Assembly (NCBI RefSeq): GCF_006715865.1
Contig: NZ_VFOA01000001.1
Location: forward strand, 1,798,001 to 1,862,000
Direction: 5' to 3'
DNA: 64,000 nucleotides
Source of the DNA: Cellulomonas sp. SLBN-39
Lineage (GTDB): Bacteria; Actinomycetota; Actinomycetes; Actinomycetales; Cellulomonadaceae
Numbering within the stretch: the stretch's first letter is position 1; every line of letters starts with the position of its first letter. Positions 27,571 to 36,474 of the stretch are shown piece after piece. A program made the position numbers and the translations under genes. Below the pieces are notes generated by a model that ran no database searches, had not been told where the DNA came from, and saw only the letters and a program-made list of their open reading frames with translations.

Positions 27571-30084
27571 ATGAGCAAGGTCGCCAGGCACAGGCGGTAC
27601 GTGGGCGGGCCGGACCCGTTGGACCGGTCGCGCTTCGCGCTGGACCCGTGGCGCCTCGTGGAGCGCCGGGTCGAGCCGGCGGACCGCGGGACCACCGAGA
27701 CGCTGTTCGCCGTCGGCAACGGGTACGTCGGGGTGCGCGGGACGCCCGAGGAGGGGCGTCCCGCCCACGAGCACGGCACCTTCGTCAACGGCTTCCACGA
27801 GACGTGGCCCATCCAGCACGCCGAGGCCGCGTACGGCCTGGCGGAGGTCGGCCAGACGATCGTCAACGTGCCCGACGCGACGGTGCTGCAGGTGTACGTC
27901 GACGACGAGCCCCTGGTGCTGGGCGAGGCCGAGCTGCTGGCGTACGAGCGGACCCTCGACATGGCCGACGGCGTGCTGCGCCGCGACCTGGTGTGGCGCA
28001 CGCCGACGGGCAACCGGGTGCGCGTGCGGTCGACCCGCATGGTGTCGTTCACCCAGCGGCACCTCGTGCTGGCGAGCGTCTCGGTGACCCTGGAGGACGC
28101 GTCGGCGTCCGTCGTGGTGTCGTCGCAGGTCGTCAACCGGTACGCCACCGCCACGCCGGAGGACGCGCCCGCGGGTGCGGTGCCCGGCGCCATGGCGGAC
28201 CCGCGGCGCGGCGAGACCCTGGGCCACCGCGTGCTCCAGCCGGTGCTCCACCGGCAGGAGGGTGACCGGGCGGTGCTGGCGTTCCGGTGCGCGACGTCGG
28301 GCATGACGCTGGCGGTCGCGGCCGACCACCTCGTCGAGGGCGACGCCGAGACGACGACGAGCACGGTCGTCACCGAGGACGTCGCGACGACCGACGTGCG
28401 GGTCCAGGCGCTGCCGGGCCAGACCCTCACGGTGACGAAGCTGGTCAGCTACCACACGTCCGACGCGGACCCGGCGGCGGAGCTCGCGGCCCGTTGCGGG
28501 CGCACGCTCGACCGGGTGCGGGCGCAGGGCGTCGCGCAGCAGCTCGCGGACCAGCGGGCGTGGCTCGACGCCTACTGGACGCGCTCGGACGTGGAGGTCC
28601 CCGGGCAGCCGTCGGTGCAGCAGGCGGTGCGGTGGAACCTGTTCCAGCTCGCGCAGGCGTCGGCGCGGGCCGAGGGGCACGGCGTCCCGGCCAAGGGGCT
28701 GACGGGGTCGGGGTACGGCGGGCACTACTTCTGGGACACCGAGATCTACGTGGTGCCGTTCCTGACGTACACGTCGCCGACGGCCGCCCGCAACGCCCTG
28801 CGGTTCCGCTCCGCGATGCTGCCGGCCGCGGAGTCCCGCGCGCGGGACCTCAACGAGGGCGGGGCGCTGTTCCCGTGGCGCACGATCAACGGGGCGGAGG
28901 CGTCCGCGTACTACGCCGCCGGCACCGCGCAGTACCACATCAACGCGGACATCGCGTACGCGATCGCGGGGTACGTCGACGTCACCGGCGACGAGGAGTT
29001 CCTGGCCCGCGAGGGCATCGACGTGCTCGTCCAGACGGCCCGGCTGTGGGTGGGGCTGGGGTTCTGGCGGGGCGAGGGGCCCGGGTCGTTCCACATCCAC
29101 GGCGTCACCGGTCCCGACGAGTACACGACGGTCGTCAACGACAACCTCTACACGAACGTCATGGCGCGGATGAACCTGCGGGCGGCGGCCGCCGCGATGG
29201 CGCACCTGGCGGCCGAGTGGCCCGCCGAGCACGCCCGGGTCGTGGCGCACCTGGGCGTCGACCCCGGGGAGGTGGCCGAGTGGGTCCGGGTCGCCGACGC
29301 CATCGCCATCCCGTACGACGACGTGCTGGGCATCCACCCGCAGGACGCCCAGTTCCACGAGCGCGAGGTGTGGGACCTCAAGAGCACCCCGTCGGACCGG
29401 CGGCCCCTGCTGCTGCACTACCACCCGCTGGTCATCTACCGGTTCCAGGTGCTCAAGCAGGCCGACGTGGTGCTGGCGACGTTCCTGCGCGGCGAGGACT
29501 TCACGCCCGAGCTCAAGCGGGCGGACTTCGAGTACTACGAGCCCATCACCACGGGCGACTCGAGCCTGTCGGCGGTGGTGCAGTCGATCATGGCCGCCGA
29601 GGTGGGGTACCACGAGCTCGCGCTCGACTACTTCCACGACGCCCTGTTCGTGGACCTCGCCGACCGGCACGGCAACGCGGTCGACGGGGTGCACGTGGCG
29701 TCCGCGGGCGGGGTGTGGAGCGCGCTCGTGCACGGGTTCGCCGGGATGCGCCGGCGCCCGGGCGGGCGCACGTCCTTCGACCCGCGGCTGCCCGCGACCT
29801 GGCAGGCCGTGACGTTCCGGGTCGCCCTCGACGGCACGCGCCTGGCGGTCACGGTCCGTCAGGACGCGGTCGAGCTGGTCGCGCAGACCGGCCCGGGCGT
29901 CGTCGTCGACGTGCGCGGCCGCACGTACGAGGTCGCCCCGGGGGCGCCCGTCGTCGTCCCCCTCGACGGGCAGGGCCCCCGGATCGACGGCAAGCCCGAG
30001 CCCCGCGCGCTGCGCGACACGGTGCGCCCCGACGGCTCCGTGGTCACGGCGTCGGTCCCGCCGCTCGCGGGGACGACCGACTAG
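27571..30084 (+). CDS. GH65 disaccharide phosphorylase (maltose/kojibiose/trehalose type)
   Basis: 837 aa, 36 nt after pgmB. N-terminal beta-sandwich (RRVEPADRGTTETLFAVGNGYVGVRGTPEEG), (alpha/alpha)6 barrel with YGGHYFWDTEIYVVPFLTYTSP, and the catalytic acid in HGVTGPDEYTTVVNDNLYTN (Glu517). Phosphate-site residues lie in HYHPLVIYRF and TGDSSLSAVVQS. This family phosphorolyses maltose, kojibiose, nigerose or trehalose to beta-glucose-1-P plus glucose. Substrate cannot be told from sequence. Together with pgmB this forms a cytoplasmic phosphorolytic pathway that saves ATP. Confidence 0.92.
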   Translation: MSKVARHRRYVGGPDPLDRSRFALDPWRLVERRVEPADRGTTETLFAVGNGYVGVRGTPEEGRPAHEHGTFVNGFHETWPIQHAEAAYGLAEVGQTIVNVPDATVLQVYVDDEPLVLGEAELLAYERTLDMADGVLRRDLVWRTPTGNRVRVRSTRMVSFTQRHLVLASVSVTLEDASASVVVSSQVVNRYATATPEDAPAGAVPGAMADPRRGETLGHRVLQPVLHRQEGDRAVLAFRCATSGMTLAVAADHLVEGDAETTTSTVVTEDVATTDVRVQALPGQTLTVTKLVSYHTSDADPAAELAARCGRTLDRVRAQGVAQQLADQRAWLDAYWTRSDVEVPGQPSVQQAVRWNLFQLAQASARAEGHGVPAKGLTGSGYGGHYFWDTEIYVVPFLTYTSPTAARNALRFRSAMLPAAESRARDLNEGGALFPWRTINGAEASAYYAAGTAQYHINADIAYAIAGYVDVTGDEEFLAREGIDVLVQTARLWVGLGFWRGEGPGSFHIHGVTGPDEYTTVVNDNLYTNVMARMNLRAAAAAMAHLAAEWPAEHARVVAHLGVDPGEVAEWVRVADAIAIPYDDVLGIHPQDAQFHEREVWDLKSTPSDRRPLLLHYHPLVIYRFQVLKQADVVLATFLRGEDFTPELKRADFEYYEPITTGDSSLSAVVQSIMAAEVGYHELALDYFHDALFVDLADRHGNAVDGVHVASAGGVWSALVHGFAGMRRRPGGRTSFDPRLPATWQAVTFRVALDGTRLAVTVRQDAVELVAQTGPGVVVDVRGRTYEVAPGAPVVVPLDGQGPRIDGKPEPRALRDTVRPDGSVVTASVPPLAGTTD

Positions 30085-30108
30085 CGCCGGGCCGGCCCGC
30101 GCCGGCGC
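30084..30108. terminator. Possible terminator after the GH65 gene
   Basis: GCGCCGG (30084-30090) pairs with CCGGCGC (30102-30108), between convergent genes ending at 30084 and 30112. Only a 7-bp stem. Confidence 0.4.
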
Positions 30109-30111
30109 CGC

Positions 30112-31317
30112 TCAGCCCGTCGCGCAGCGGTACAGCCGGAGGATCTCCGCGGACGTCAGCGCCCGCGACCAGACGGCGGCCTCGTCGATCTCCCCGCGCA
30201 GCGGCGACGTGCCGTAGCTGAGGGTCAGCGGCGGGGTGACCGTGCGGGGCGTGCCGGTCCCCGCGAGCGTCCCGCCGACCGCCCCGTCGACGTACACGCG
30301 CAGGTGCGCGCCGTCCCAGGTGGCGGCGAGCATGTGCCACTCCAGGTCCTGGGGGACCGGTGCCGCGACCTCGTACGAGCCCGTCGTCGTGGTGGTCAGC
30401 GCCCGGATGCTCAGGCCGTCGGAGGAGAAGGCCAGCATGTAGTTGGTCGTGCCGTTCGGGTCCCGCTTGGTCACGACGCGGGCGAGGGAGTTCTGCGGCA
30501 GGCTCGTCGCCCGCACCCACGCCAGCACGGTGAAGCTCCCGGCGATGTCGTGCGCGGGCACGGCACCAGCCTGCAGCAGCTCGGGGAAGGGCGGCGCCTT
30601 GATCGCCGCGTTCGACTCGCTGCGCAGCGCCCCCGGGCGGGAGAACGCGGTGCCGGAGCCGATCGTCAGGGGTGCGACGCCCATGGTGTCCGCCGCGGTC
30701 GTCCCCCCGGTCTCGTCCAGGCGCCAGTAGCTGACCGGCCCGGACCGCACCACCGCGTCACGGTAGAAGCGCGACGAGGTGCCCAGCGACTGCGGCCCGT
30801 TCGTGCGCTGCGCGACGAACGCGGCACCGGTGGTGCCCGCCCCCGACGCGTCGGCGCCGCCCCGCACGGCCACGGCGGGCAGCCCGACCCACGGCACGAG
30901 GGCCCGCACGCGTCCGACGAGGTCCTCCCGGTGGACCACGGTGCTGTCGGTGACGGGGTTCGCGTCCCCGCGGGTCACGTACCCGTCGGCCGTCACCTCG
31001 GCCACGCGGTGCGTGACCAGCCCGTCGTCGGCCGCGCGGAACGTGACGACGGACCCCACGACGACGTCGTCAGGATCCGGCTGGACGAGGACCACGTCCC
31101 CGGGCCGGACCAGCGGGCCCATCGAGCCCGACGTGACGACGAGCGGCTGCCAGCCCCAGGCCAGGGGCGCGAGGGTGAGCAGCAGGAGCGTGAGCAGGGC
31201 ACCGGCACCGGCGCCGGTCACGAGCGTGGTCACGTCCGACGCGAGCCGTCGCGCCGCTCCCGGTGCCGTCCGCTCCGGTGCGGGCCGCCCGTCGGGCGTT
31301 CCCCCGGCGGCCGGCAC
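30112..31317 (-). CDS. SipW-type signal peptidase I fused to a LamG domain
   Basis: 401 aa from GTG 31317. Membrane segment LLTLLLLTLAPLAWGWQPLVV is followed at once by peptidase box B SGSMGPLVRPGDVVLVQ (catalytic Ser), VTHRVAEV (His in place of the bacterial Lys, the S26B/ER type) and TRGDANPVTDST (box E). From about residue 190 a laminin-G/concanavalin-like jelly roll follows: YWRLDETGGTTAADTMG, GSFTVLAWVRATSLPQ, WHMLAATWDGAHLRVYVDG, IDEAAVWSRALTSAEI. So the protease is tethered to a carbohydrate- or ligand-binding domain outside the membrane. The TasA-like gene just upstream is the expected substrate. Confidence 0.88.
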   Translation of the reverse strand: MPAAGGTPDGRPAPERTAPGAARRLASDVTTLVTGAGAGALLTLLLLTLAPLAWGWQPLVVTSGSMGPLVRPGDVVLVQPDPDDVVVGSVVTFRAADDGLVTHRVAEVTADGYVTRGDANPVTDSTVVHREDLVGRVRALVPWVGLPAVAVRGGADASGAGTTGAAFVAQRTNGPQSLGTSSRFYRDAVVRSGPVSYWRLDETGGTTAADTMGVAPLTIGSGTAFSRPGALRSESNAAIKAPPFPELLQAGAVPAHDIAGSFTVLAWVRATSLPQNSLARVVTKRDPNGTTNYMLAFSSDGLSIRALTTTTTGSYEVAAPVPQDLEWHMLAATWDGAHLRVYVDGAVGGTLAGTGTPRTVTPPLTLSYGTSPLRGEIDEAAVWSRALTSAEILRLYRCATG

Positions 31318-31319
31318 GG

Positions 31320-31910
31320 TCAGCCCGTCGCTTCCCAGACGAGGTCCGCCGTGGCCTGCGCACCCTGCGCCGCGGACACGGGCTGCACGGTGACGGTGAA
31401 CCGGTAGACCCGGGTCGCGCCGGTCGTCGCCGGCTCCCAGGGGCCGAGACCGGACGCACCGTCGTGCGCGACCGTCGCCAGCCCGGTCAGCGTCCCGCTG
31501 TAGAGCGTGCGCGACGGGACGAACGCCGCGCAGCTCCGGCCCGCCCCGGTGCCCTCCTCCACGACGACGTCGAGGTACGGCGCCAGCGCACCGGTCGCCG
31601 TGGCGTACAGCCGCACGGCGACGCCGGACGTGATCGTCCCGGTGTAGGTGACCGTGAGGCAGCGCGTGAGGGTGTCCCCGCCGGTCAGCAGGCCGTCCCC
31701 GCCGGGGACGCCGCCGCCGTAGCTCGTCGTCGCGAACAGCGCGCTGCCCGTGCTGTCGTCGTCCAGCGAGACCGAGCCCGTCTCCCACGCGTTGTCCGGG
31801 ACCCGGGTGTCCGCGGTGAACACGGCCTCGGACGTGCGCAGCACCATGCCGGTGCACAGCACGGCGCCGAGCAGCGCGCCGAGCGCCGCGAGCCGTGCGG
31901 TCCGGGTCAT
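31320..31910 (-). CDS. TasA/camelysin-like SipW substrate
   Basis: 196 aa. N-terminal membrane signal GALLGAVLCTGMVLRT is followed by AVFTADTRVPDNAWETGSVSLDDD, the SipW-dependent cleavage region and first strand of TasA/CalY-type proteins. The body is beta-rich (LTVTYTGTITSGVAVRLYATATG). Two Cys (CLTV, SCAAF). Two nucleotides separate its stop from the signal-peptidase GTG, so both are made together. Likely a surface or fibre-forming protein; role unproven. Confidence 0.75.
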   Translation of the reverse strand: MTRTARLAALGALLGAVLCTGMVLRTSEAVFTADTRVPDNAWETGSVSLDDDSTGSALFATTSYGGGVPGGDGLLTGGDTLTRCLTVTYTGTITSGVAVRLYATATGALAPYLDVVVEEGTGAGRSCAAFVPSRTLYSGTLTGLATVAHDGASGLGPWEPATTGATRVYRFTVTVQPVSAAQGAQATADLVWEATG

Positions 31911-32018
31911 CGGGTCCCCTCCGGGTGGTGCGAGCAGTCGGCTGGTGATCGACCGCCCGGCACCCCGTCCTGACGCGCACCGGGGGGTGAACTGCCCGGC
32001 GCAGGAGGACGGACCGGG

Positions 32019-32810
32019 TCAGACCGGGACCGGCAGCCCGCGCAGCCACTCCTGCCAGGCCGGCTCCTCGCGGCGCGCGTGCTCGGGCGCGTCGGGGGAG
32101 AACAGGTACGCGCGCACCGCGACGGTGGCCCGGTCGTCGGCCTCGCCGTACGCGAAGACGCTGAGCATGCCCGGGACGGGTGCGGTCAGCCGCACCAGCA
32201 CCTGGCGGGTGCCGACCCGCTCCACGGTGCCGGTGGACCCGCGCACGTCGAGCGTCGTGCCCGCGTCGCCCACGCCCAGCGTCCCGACCACGGTCGACCA
32301 CAGGGTGGCGACGTCCACGGGGTGCGACGCCGAGGCCTCGACCTGCGTGGCCTCCTGCCCGGTGAAGTGCGCGAGGTACACGCGCAGGTGGTCGAAGTAG
32401 GGCCGCCACTGGTCGCCCATGTCGTCCCACCACTCCTGCTCCCAGTCGGCACCCGTGCCGAACCCGCTGGTCGTGACGCGCACGACGCACGTGCCGCCGG
32501 ACCGCGCCTCGACGACGAACTCCGACGTCATGGGGCTGAGCTCGGTGGGGTCCTTGCCCATGAGGGCGGCCCAGTCCTCCTCGTAGACGAGCCGCTGCGG
32601 CGGGTCCCACCGCACGACGTGGCCGTCGGAGCCCATGCCGGGCCCCATGGCGAAGTGCAGCGCACCGCCCTCGCGCTCCTCGATCTGCGTGGGCAGGAAC
32701 CACGCGCTCATGCCCTGGGCGGTGGCGACGGCCTGCCAGACCTGCTCCGGGGTGCCGGGCACCTCGACGGCGATCTCCAGGCGGTACGGGACGTGGGTGG
32801 TGGTGGTCAC
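32019..32810 (-). CDS. SRPBCC/AHSA1-domain protein
   Basis: 263 aa from GTG 32810 after GAGGAGA; the GTG overlaps the end of the ArsR-type gene (GTGA). N-terminal AHSA1 fold: RLEIAVEVPGTPEQVWQAVATAQGMSAWFLPTQIE, HFAMGPGMGSDGHVVRWDPPQRLVYEEDW, VRVTTSGFGTG...WRPYFDHLRVYLAHF. A second, shorter module follows from about 165. The ArsR-AHSA1 pair is a common actinobacterial arrangement. Probably binds a hydrophobic ligand. Confidence 0.85.
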   Translation of the reverse strand: MTTTTHVPYRLEIAVEVPGTPEQVWQAVATAQGMSAWFLPTQIEEREGGALHFAMGPGMGSDGHVVRWDPPQRLVYEEDWAALMGKDPTELSPMTSEFVVEARSGGTCVVRVTTSGFGTGADWEQEWWDDMGDQWRPYFDHLRVYLAHFTGQEATQVEASASHPVDVATLWSTVVGTLGVGDAGTTLDVRGSTGTVERVGTRQVLVRLTAPVPGMLSVFAYGEADDRATVAVRAYLFSPDAPEHARREEPAWQEWLRGLPVPV

Positions 32811-33385
32811 GGGGTCTCCTCGGGCAGCGGGTGGGCGGCGACGACGAGCCGGTGCGGGCGCCCGTCGTCGTGGTGGTAGCGCGCGGCCAGCTCGAGCACC
32901 GCGGCGGTGAGGTCGTCCGCGAACGCCGCGCGGTCGGCGGCGGTGCGGAACCCGATCTGCGTGTCGACGGTCAGCGTCGGCAGGCGGCGTCCGGTGGTCG
33001 AGGCCTGCCGGGCGAGCGCGCCGACCTCGCGCACGACCCGGCCGGCGAGCGCGACGAGGTACCCGGCGGACATCCGGTCGGCGGCGGCGTCCGGGTCGGC
33101 CGCCGACGTGCTGACCGCGGCGGGGGAGACGACGTACGACGCGGCCGACGCCCGCAGCACGCGCTCGGTGATGCCCCCGTGCCGTCGCTCCTCGGCGAGC
33201 TCGACCAGCCCCACGGCCTCGAGGGCGCGCAGGTGGTAGTTCACCTTCTGCCGCGTGATCCCGACGCGGGCGGCGAGCCCTGCGGCCGACGCCGGCTCGG
33301 CCAGCTCGGCCAGCAGCCGGGCCCGCACGGGGTCCAGCGCCGCCGCCGCGGTGCCTGCGTCCTCGATGACCTCGATGTCCTGCAC
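32807..33385 (-). CDS. ArsR-type helix-turn-helix regulator
   Basis: 192 aa. LDPVRARLLAELAEPASAAGLAARVGITRQKVNYHLRALEAVGLVELAEERRHGGITERVLRAS is a winged helix of the ArsR type; the C-terminal 100 residues are unknown (PTLTVDTQIGFRTAADRAAF). GTG 33385 is chosen because CACGCT lies 6 nt upstream with TTGACA 17 nt before it. A palindrome overlaps this -35. Operon with the SRPBCC gene. Confidence 0.85.
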   Translation of the reverse strand: MQDIEVIEDAGTAAAALDPVRARLLAELAEPASAAGLAARVGITRQKVNYHLRALEAVGLVELAEERRHGGITERVLRASAASYVVSPAAVSTSAADPDAAADRMSAGYLVALAGRVVREVGALARQASTTGRRLPTLTVDTQIGFRTAADRAAFADDLTAAVLELAARYHHDDGRPHRLVVAAHPLPEETP

Positions 33386-33391
33386 CACAGC

Positions 33392-33420
33392 AGCGTGCGC
33401 TTGACAACAAATGTTGTCAA
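33392..33420 (-). promoter_or_regulatory. ArsR-type operator and promoter
   Basis: TTGACAACA (33401-33409) and TGTTGTCAA (33412-33420) are perfect 9-bp arms with a 2-nt centre. The right arm contains, on the minus strand, the -35 TTGACA (33420-33415), 17 bp from CACGCT (33397-33392). Repression by the adjacent regulator is the natural reading. Confidence 0.75.
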
Positions 33421-33458
33421 GGTCTGGCGGGGAACCCGGACGGGCTACGGTGCGACGC

Positions 33459-33896
33459 ATGAGCAACCTCGGCGTCGTCGGTGACCGTGACTCGTGGCGC
33501 TGCTGGCTGTGCGACCAGCCCGTCGACCCCGACGCCTCCGTGAACTCCGACCTCGGCCCCAGCGTCGACCTCGGTGCCGCGAGGTCGAAGAAGACGGCCG
33601 GCACCGAGCGGCTCGCGCACCGCGCCTGCAACACCCGCAAGGGCGCGGTCAAGCCCGTGGTGCCGTGGTCGCCCGACCTGTTCGTCGTCGACCCCGCGCC
33701 GATCGCCGAGACCGTCGAGCGCCTCCGCCGCAAGGGCGGCCGCGAGGTCGTCGCCCGCTGCCCGAGCCGCGCCGACGCCGACCAGGCCGCCGACTGGCTG
33801 GTCGACCGCCTCTCGCGGTTCGCCCCCGACCTCGCGGTCACCGCCCAGGTCGAGCCCGGCGGCGGCCAGTTCCTCCTGGCCCTGCGCACGACCTGA
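33459..33896 (+). CDS. HNH-like zinc protein
   Basis: 145 aa; TACGGT (33446-33451) is 7 nt before ATG 33459, so probably leaderless. N-terminal CWLCDQPVDPD and RLAHRACNTRKGA give the CxxC...H..CN..KG pattern of HNH-type nucleases, which usually bind zinc. The middle and C-terminus (AETVERLRRKGGREVVARCPSRADADQAADWL) are unfamiliar. Nuclease activity is a reasonable guess but not shown. Confidence 0.65.
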   Translation: MSNLGVVGDRDSWRCWLCDQPVDPDASVNSDLGPSVDLGAARSKKTAGTERLAHRACNTRKGAVKPVVPWSPDLFVVDPAPIAETVERLRRKGGREVVARCPSRADADQAADWLVDRLSRFAPDLAVTAQVEPGGGQFLLALRTT

Positions 33897-33936
33897 GCCG
33901 GGCCACCACGTCGAGGCGGTCCTCGCCGTCTCGGCC

Positions 33937-34332
33937 TCAGGCGCCCGCTTCGGGCCACTCCCGGGCGATGCGACGCAGCACCTCGGTGCCGTCGGCGTCG
34001 TCGTCCGGCGCCGTGATCTCCCACAGCGTGCTGTCGACGCACTCGAGGCGCAGCACCGGCTCAGGGCTGCCCTCGCGGATCGCGACGAGCATGCACCACA
34101 CGGTCTGCTCCATGCCCAGGGCCAACGACATGACGTCCGTCCACCCGAGCGTCATCGGGCCGTCCGTGCGCAGCGTCCGCTCGATGACGTACGCGTTGTA
34201 GGGGCTCTCCGGCCGGCTCACGCCCTCCAGCTCCTCCAGCCGCCACACCCAGCCGTGGTCGCCGACGATCCGCAGCACGTCCACCAGGTCGACGTACCGC
34301 CCACCTACCCATGCCTGCCGCGTGATCTGCAC
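33937..34332 (-). CDS. Hypothetical protein, 131 aa
   Basis: GTG 34332 has AGGAGA 8 nt upstream. Compact, acidic: ITRQAWVGGRYVDLVDVL, WVWRLEELEGVSRPESPYNAYVIE, and PVLRLECVDSTLWEITAPDDD. No known domain. Convergent with the HNH-like gene. Confidence 0.55.
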   Translation of the reverse strand: MQITRQAWVGGRYVDLVDVLRIVGDHGWVWRLEELEGVSRPESPYNAYVIERTLRTDGPMTLGWTDVMSLALGMEQTVWCMLVAIREGSPEPVLRLECVDSTLWEITAPDDDADGTEVLRRIAREWPEAGA

Positions 34333-34531
34333 GTCAACGGTCTCCTGCCGGTCCGGACGGGTGCTGCGGCTCCCCGCTGTCGGGCGAGATCGTCCGCGCT
34401 GCGAGCGATTTGACCACGCCTCGAACCGGCGCAGGACGCGGGACACGCCTGGACGTCGGCCGCCCGGGTGCGCGACCCTGACGTCCTCAGCTCCGTCGAT
34501 GGCCCCGGCGCGCCGCGAAGCGCCGATCACG

Positions 34532-35026
34532 ATGCGCATCTCGCGAGCCCGTGCTCGATCCCTGTCCGTGCTCGAGCTGCAGGTCGGGGCGCTCGACGCC
34601 CGTCCCGACGTCCCCGTCGTGAAGATCCTCGTCGACGGCGCCGAGCCGTGGGAGGACGTCGTGCCCGGCTGGCAGGGCTTCCACCCGGCCGAGATGCTCG
34701 GCGCCGACTCGCCGCTGCTGCCCGACGACCTGGGTCGGCGCGTGGCGATCTACCGCTGCACGTGCGCCCAGGCCGGGTGCGGGGTGGTCGCTCCGGTGGT
34801 CATGCCCTCGCCGGACGGGCGTCGGGTGTCGTGGGTCGACGCGCGCGACTTCACCGGCGTCTTCGACTCGCCGCTCGCCACGACCGCGCCCACGACGGAA
34901 GGCCGCTGCTGGGACGTCCCGGACCTGCACTTCGACCGGGCGCAGTACCTCGCCGAGATCCGGCGGGCGACGGGGTGCGCACGCCCGGTGCGCGAAACAC
35001 CCTCCTGCGCAGGCGCGGGTCCGTAG
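34532..35026 (+). CDS. Hypothetical protein with CxC...GC motif
   Basis: 164 aa from ATG 34532; a later GTG is possible because no clear ribosome-binding site exists. The pattern VKILVDGAEPWEDVV...LLPDDLGRRVAIYRCTCAQAGCGVVAPVV resembles the gene at 57854 (FVDGRDLLLGY...LLPTREGATVVLGACACGETGCGSLSARV). Both have a VDG strand, an LLP loop and a Cys-x-Cys...Gly-Cys-Gly cluster that may bind metal. Function unknown. Confidence 0.6.
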   Translation: MRISRARARSLSVLELQVGALDARPDVPVVKILVDGAEPWEDVVPGWQGFHPAEMLGADSPLLPDDLGRRVAIYRCTCAQAGCGVVAPVVMPSPDGRRVSWVDARDFTGVFDSPLATTAPTTEGRCWDVPDLHFDRAQYLAEIRRATGCARPVRETPSCAGAGP

Positions 35027-35058
35027 GCTCGCAAGCCTCAGGGGGAAGGTGGCCGGCC

Positions 35059-35481
35059 GTGCGATCGACATCTCTGCTCGTCCTCGTCGGGGGCGGGCTC
35101 CTGCTCCTCTCGGCGTGCGCTCCGGCTGCCGGCCCGGCGTCCGCCGACGCCGGGCCGACGGCGACTGCTGCAGCGCCGCAGGAGTCCGCAGCGGGAGCGA
35201 CCGCTCCCGGGGCGACGGCGGGCGACGGTGAGCGGTGGTGCGCGGACGCGGACGTCTCGACTCGGGTCGACGCGGCGCTGGCGTCCGTCACCGAGGGGCC
35301 GCACAACGGTGTCCTTGTGTCGCCGGAGGAGATGGCGGAGCTCGGGGAGCCGGAGGCTGCGATCGCCGATCAGCGCAGGGCGTGGGAGGCGCTGACCGTC
35401 GACGAGGTGGCGTTCCAGCAGTGCTTGCGCGTCCGTCAGGGGCAGCCGATCGTCGATCCCGTACCCGGGTCGGAGCCGTGA
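35059..35481 (+). CDS. Putative lipoprotein
   Basis: 140 aa from GTG 35059 after GGGGGAAGG. Lipobox LLLLSAC at residues 14-20 follows a hydrophobic h-region. The mature chain begins with a flexible Ala/Thr/Gly region and has a conserved-looking end (VLVSPEEMAELGEPEAAIADQRRAWEALTVDEVAFQQCLRV). No known family. Overlaps the next gene. Confidence 0.7.
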   Translation: MRSTSLLVLVGGGLLLLSACAPAAGPASADAGPTATAAAPQESAAGATAPGATAGDGERWCADADVSTRVDAALASVTEGPHNGVLVSPEEMAELGEPEAAIADQRRAWEALTVDEVAFQQCLRVRQGQPIVDPVPGSEP

Positions 35482-35843
35482 CCGGGAAGATGCAGGACTC
35501 CGCCCGGGAAGACCTCGTCCGACGGCATGTCGACGCCTTCAACGCCGGGGACGTCGACCGCCTGCTGGCGGACTTCGCCCCGGATGCGGAGTGGGTCACC
35601 GGCGACCACGTGGTGCCGACGGGTGGTCTACGGCCGTTCTTCGCCGCGGCGGTGCAGCACCTGCGGCCGCACCTCACGCTCGTGCGGGTCATCGACGGCA
35701 CGGACGCGGTCGCCGTCGAGATGACGGAGACCTGGACCGTCGAGGGCGAGGTCCGGTCGGCCGCGCTCATCGCCGTGCTCGACGTGGAGGGCGGTCGGAT
35801 CTGCCGCGGCAAGGTCTACCGCGAGGGCTCGGCGGACGCCTGA
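35478..35843 (+). CDS. SnoaL-like (NTF2-fold) protein
   Basis: 121 aa; GTG overlaps the lipoprotein stop. AREDLVRRHVDAFNAGDVDRLLADFAPDAEWVTGDHVVPTGGLRPFF is the NTF2-like fold with a ligand pocket, and AVEMTETWTVEGEVRSAALIAVLDVEGGRICRGKVYRE closes the sheet. Usually small ligand-binding or isomerase proteins; substrate unknown. Start could be ATG 35490. Confidence 0.8.
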   Translation: MTGKMQDSAREDLVRRHVDAFNAGDVDRLLADFAPDAEWVTGDHVVPTGGLRPFFAAAVQHLRPHLTLVRVIDGTDAVAVEMTETWTVEGEVRSAALIAVLDVEGGRICRGKVYREGSADA

Positions 35844-35868
35844 ACGGTACGGGCGCCCGCAGGAGGGA

Positions 35869-36474
35869 TCAGCGGGCCACGTGGGTGCGTCCGAAGATGC
35901 GGTGGGCGAGGCGGGTGAGCGGGTCGACCGGGGGGTCCGTGGGCCAGGTGGGCACCGGGGTGCCGGCCGGGACGAGGGTGCGCAGCACGACCGTGCGGAC
36001 GGCGTCGGGGTCGATGCCCAGGGCGCTGAGCAGCCGCGGTGCGCGGGCGGAGGGTTCGAGGACGGCCAGCCAGAGCACGGCGCTGCTCAGCTGCCGCTCC
36101 TTCGGCAGCGCGTGGGCCTTGCGCAGGTGGCCCCAGGCGGCCGTGGCGCGGTTCAGCGCGGCCTGCAGCTCGGGCCGGTGCTTGACGCGCGGCGGGGCGG
36201 CCCGGCGCGCGGGGTCGGTGGTCGGGGCCGGGGGAGCGGTCAGGCCGAGGCGGGCGAGGTGGGGTGCGTCGTCGGCGGCCTCGCGGACGGCGTCCCGCAC
36301 CGCCGGGGCCGTCAGTCCGGGGAACTCCTCGACGACGCGGGTGGTGAGGGCATCGGCCGAGGTCAGCAGCCCGAGCAGCAGGTGCTCGGAGCCGTAGGCG
36401 TCGGCTCCCAGGGCGGTGGCCTCGCCGCGGGTGGCGTCCATCGTCGCCACGAACGTCTGGTCATAGATCAGCAT
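35869..36474 (-). CDS. Clp-N domain protein
   Basis: 201 aa. Two Clp N-terminal repeats are visible: FVATMDATRGEATALGADAYGSEHLLLGLLTSADALTTRVVE and ALNRATAAWGHLRKAHALPKERQLSSAVLWLAVLEPSARAPRLL. No AAA domain. In ClpA/ClpC the domain binds adaptors and substrates. It overlaps by 14 nt the small helix-turn-helix gene, so the pair is one operon with tandem operators. Confidence 0.85.
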   Translation of the reverse strand: MLIYDQTFVATMDATRGEATALGADAYGSEHLLLGLLTSADALTTRVVEEFPGLTAPAVRDAVREAADDAPHLARLGLTAPPAPTTDPARRAAPPRVKHRPELQAALNRATAAWGHLRKAHALPKERQLSSAVLWLAVLEPSARAPRLLSALGIDPDAVRTVVLRTLVPAGTPVPTWPTDPPVDPLTRLAHRIFGRTHVAR

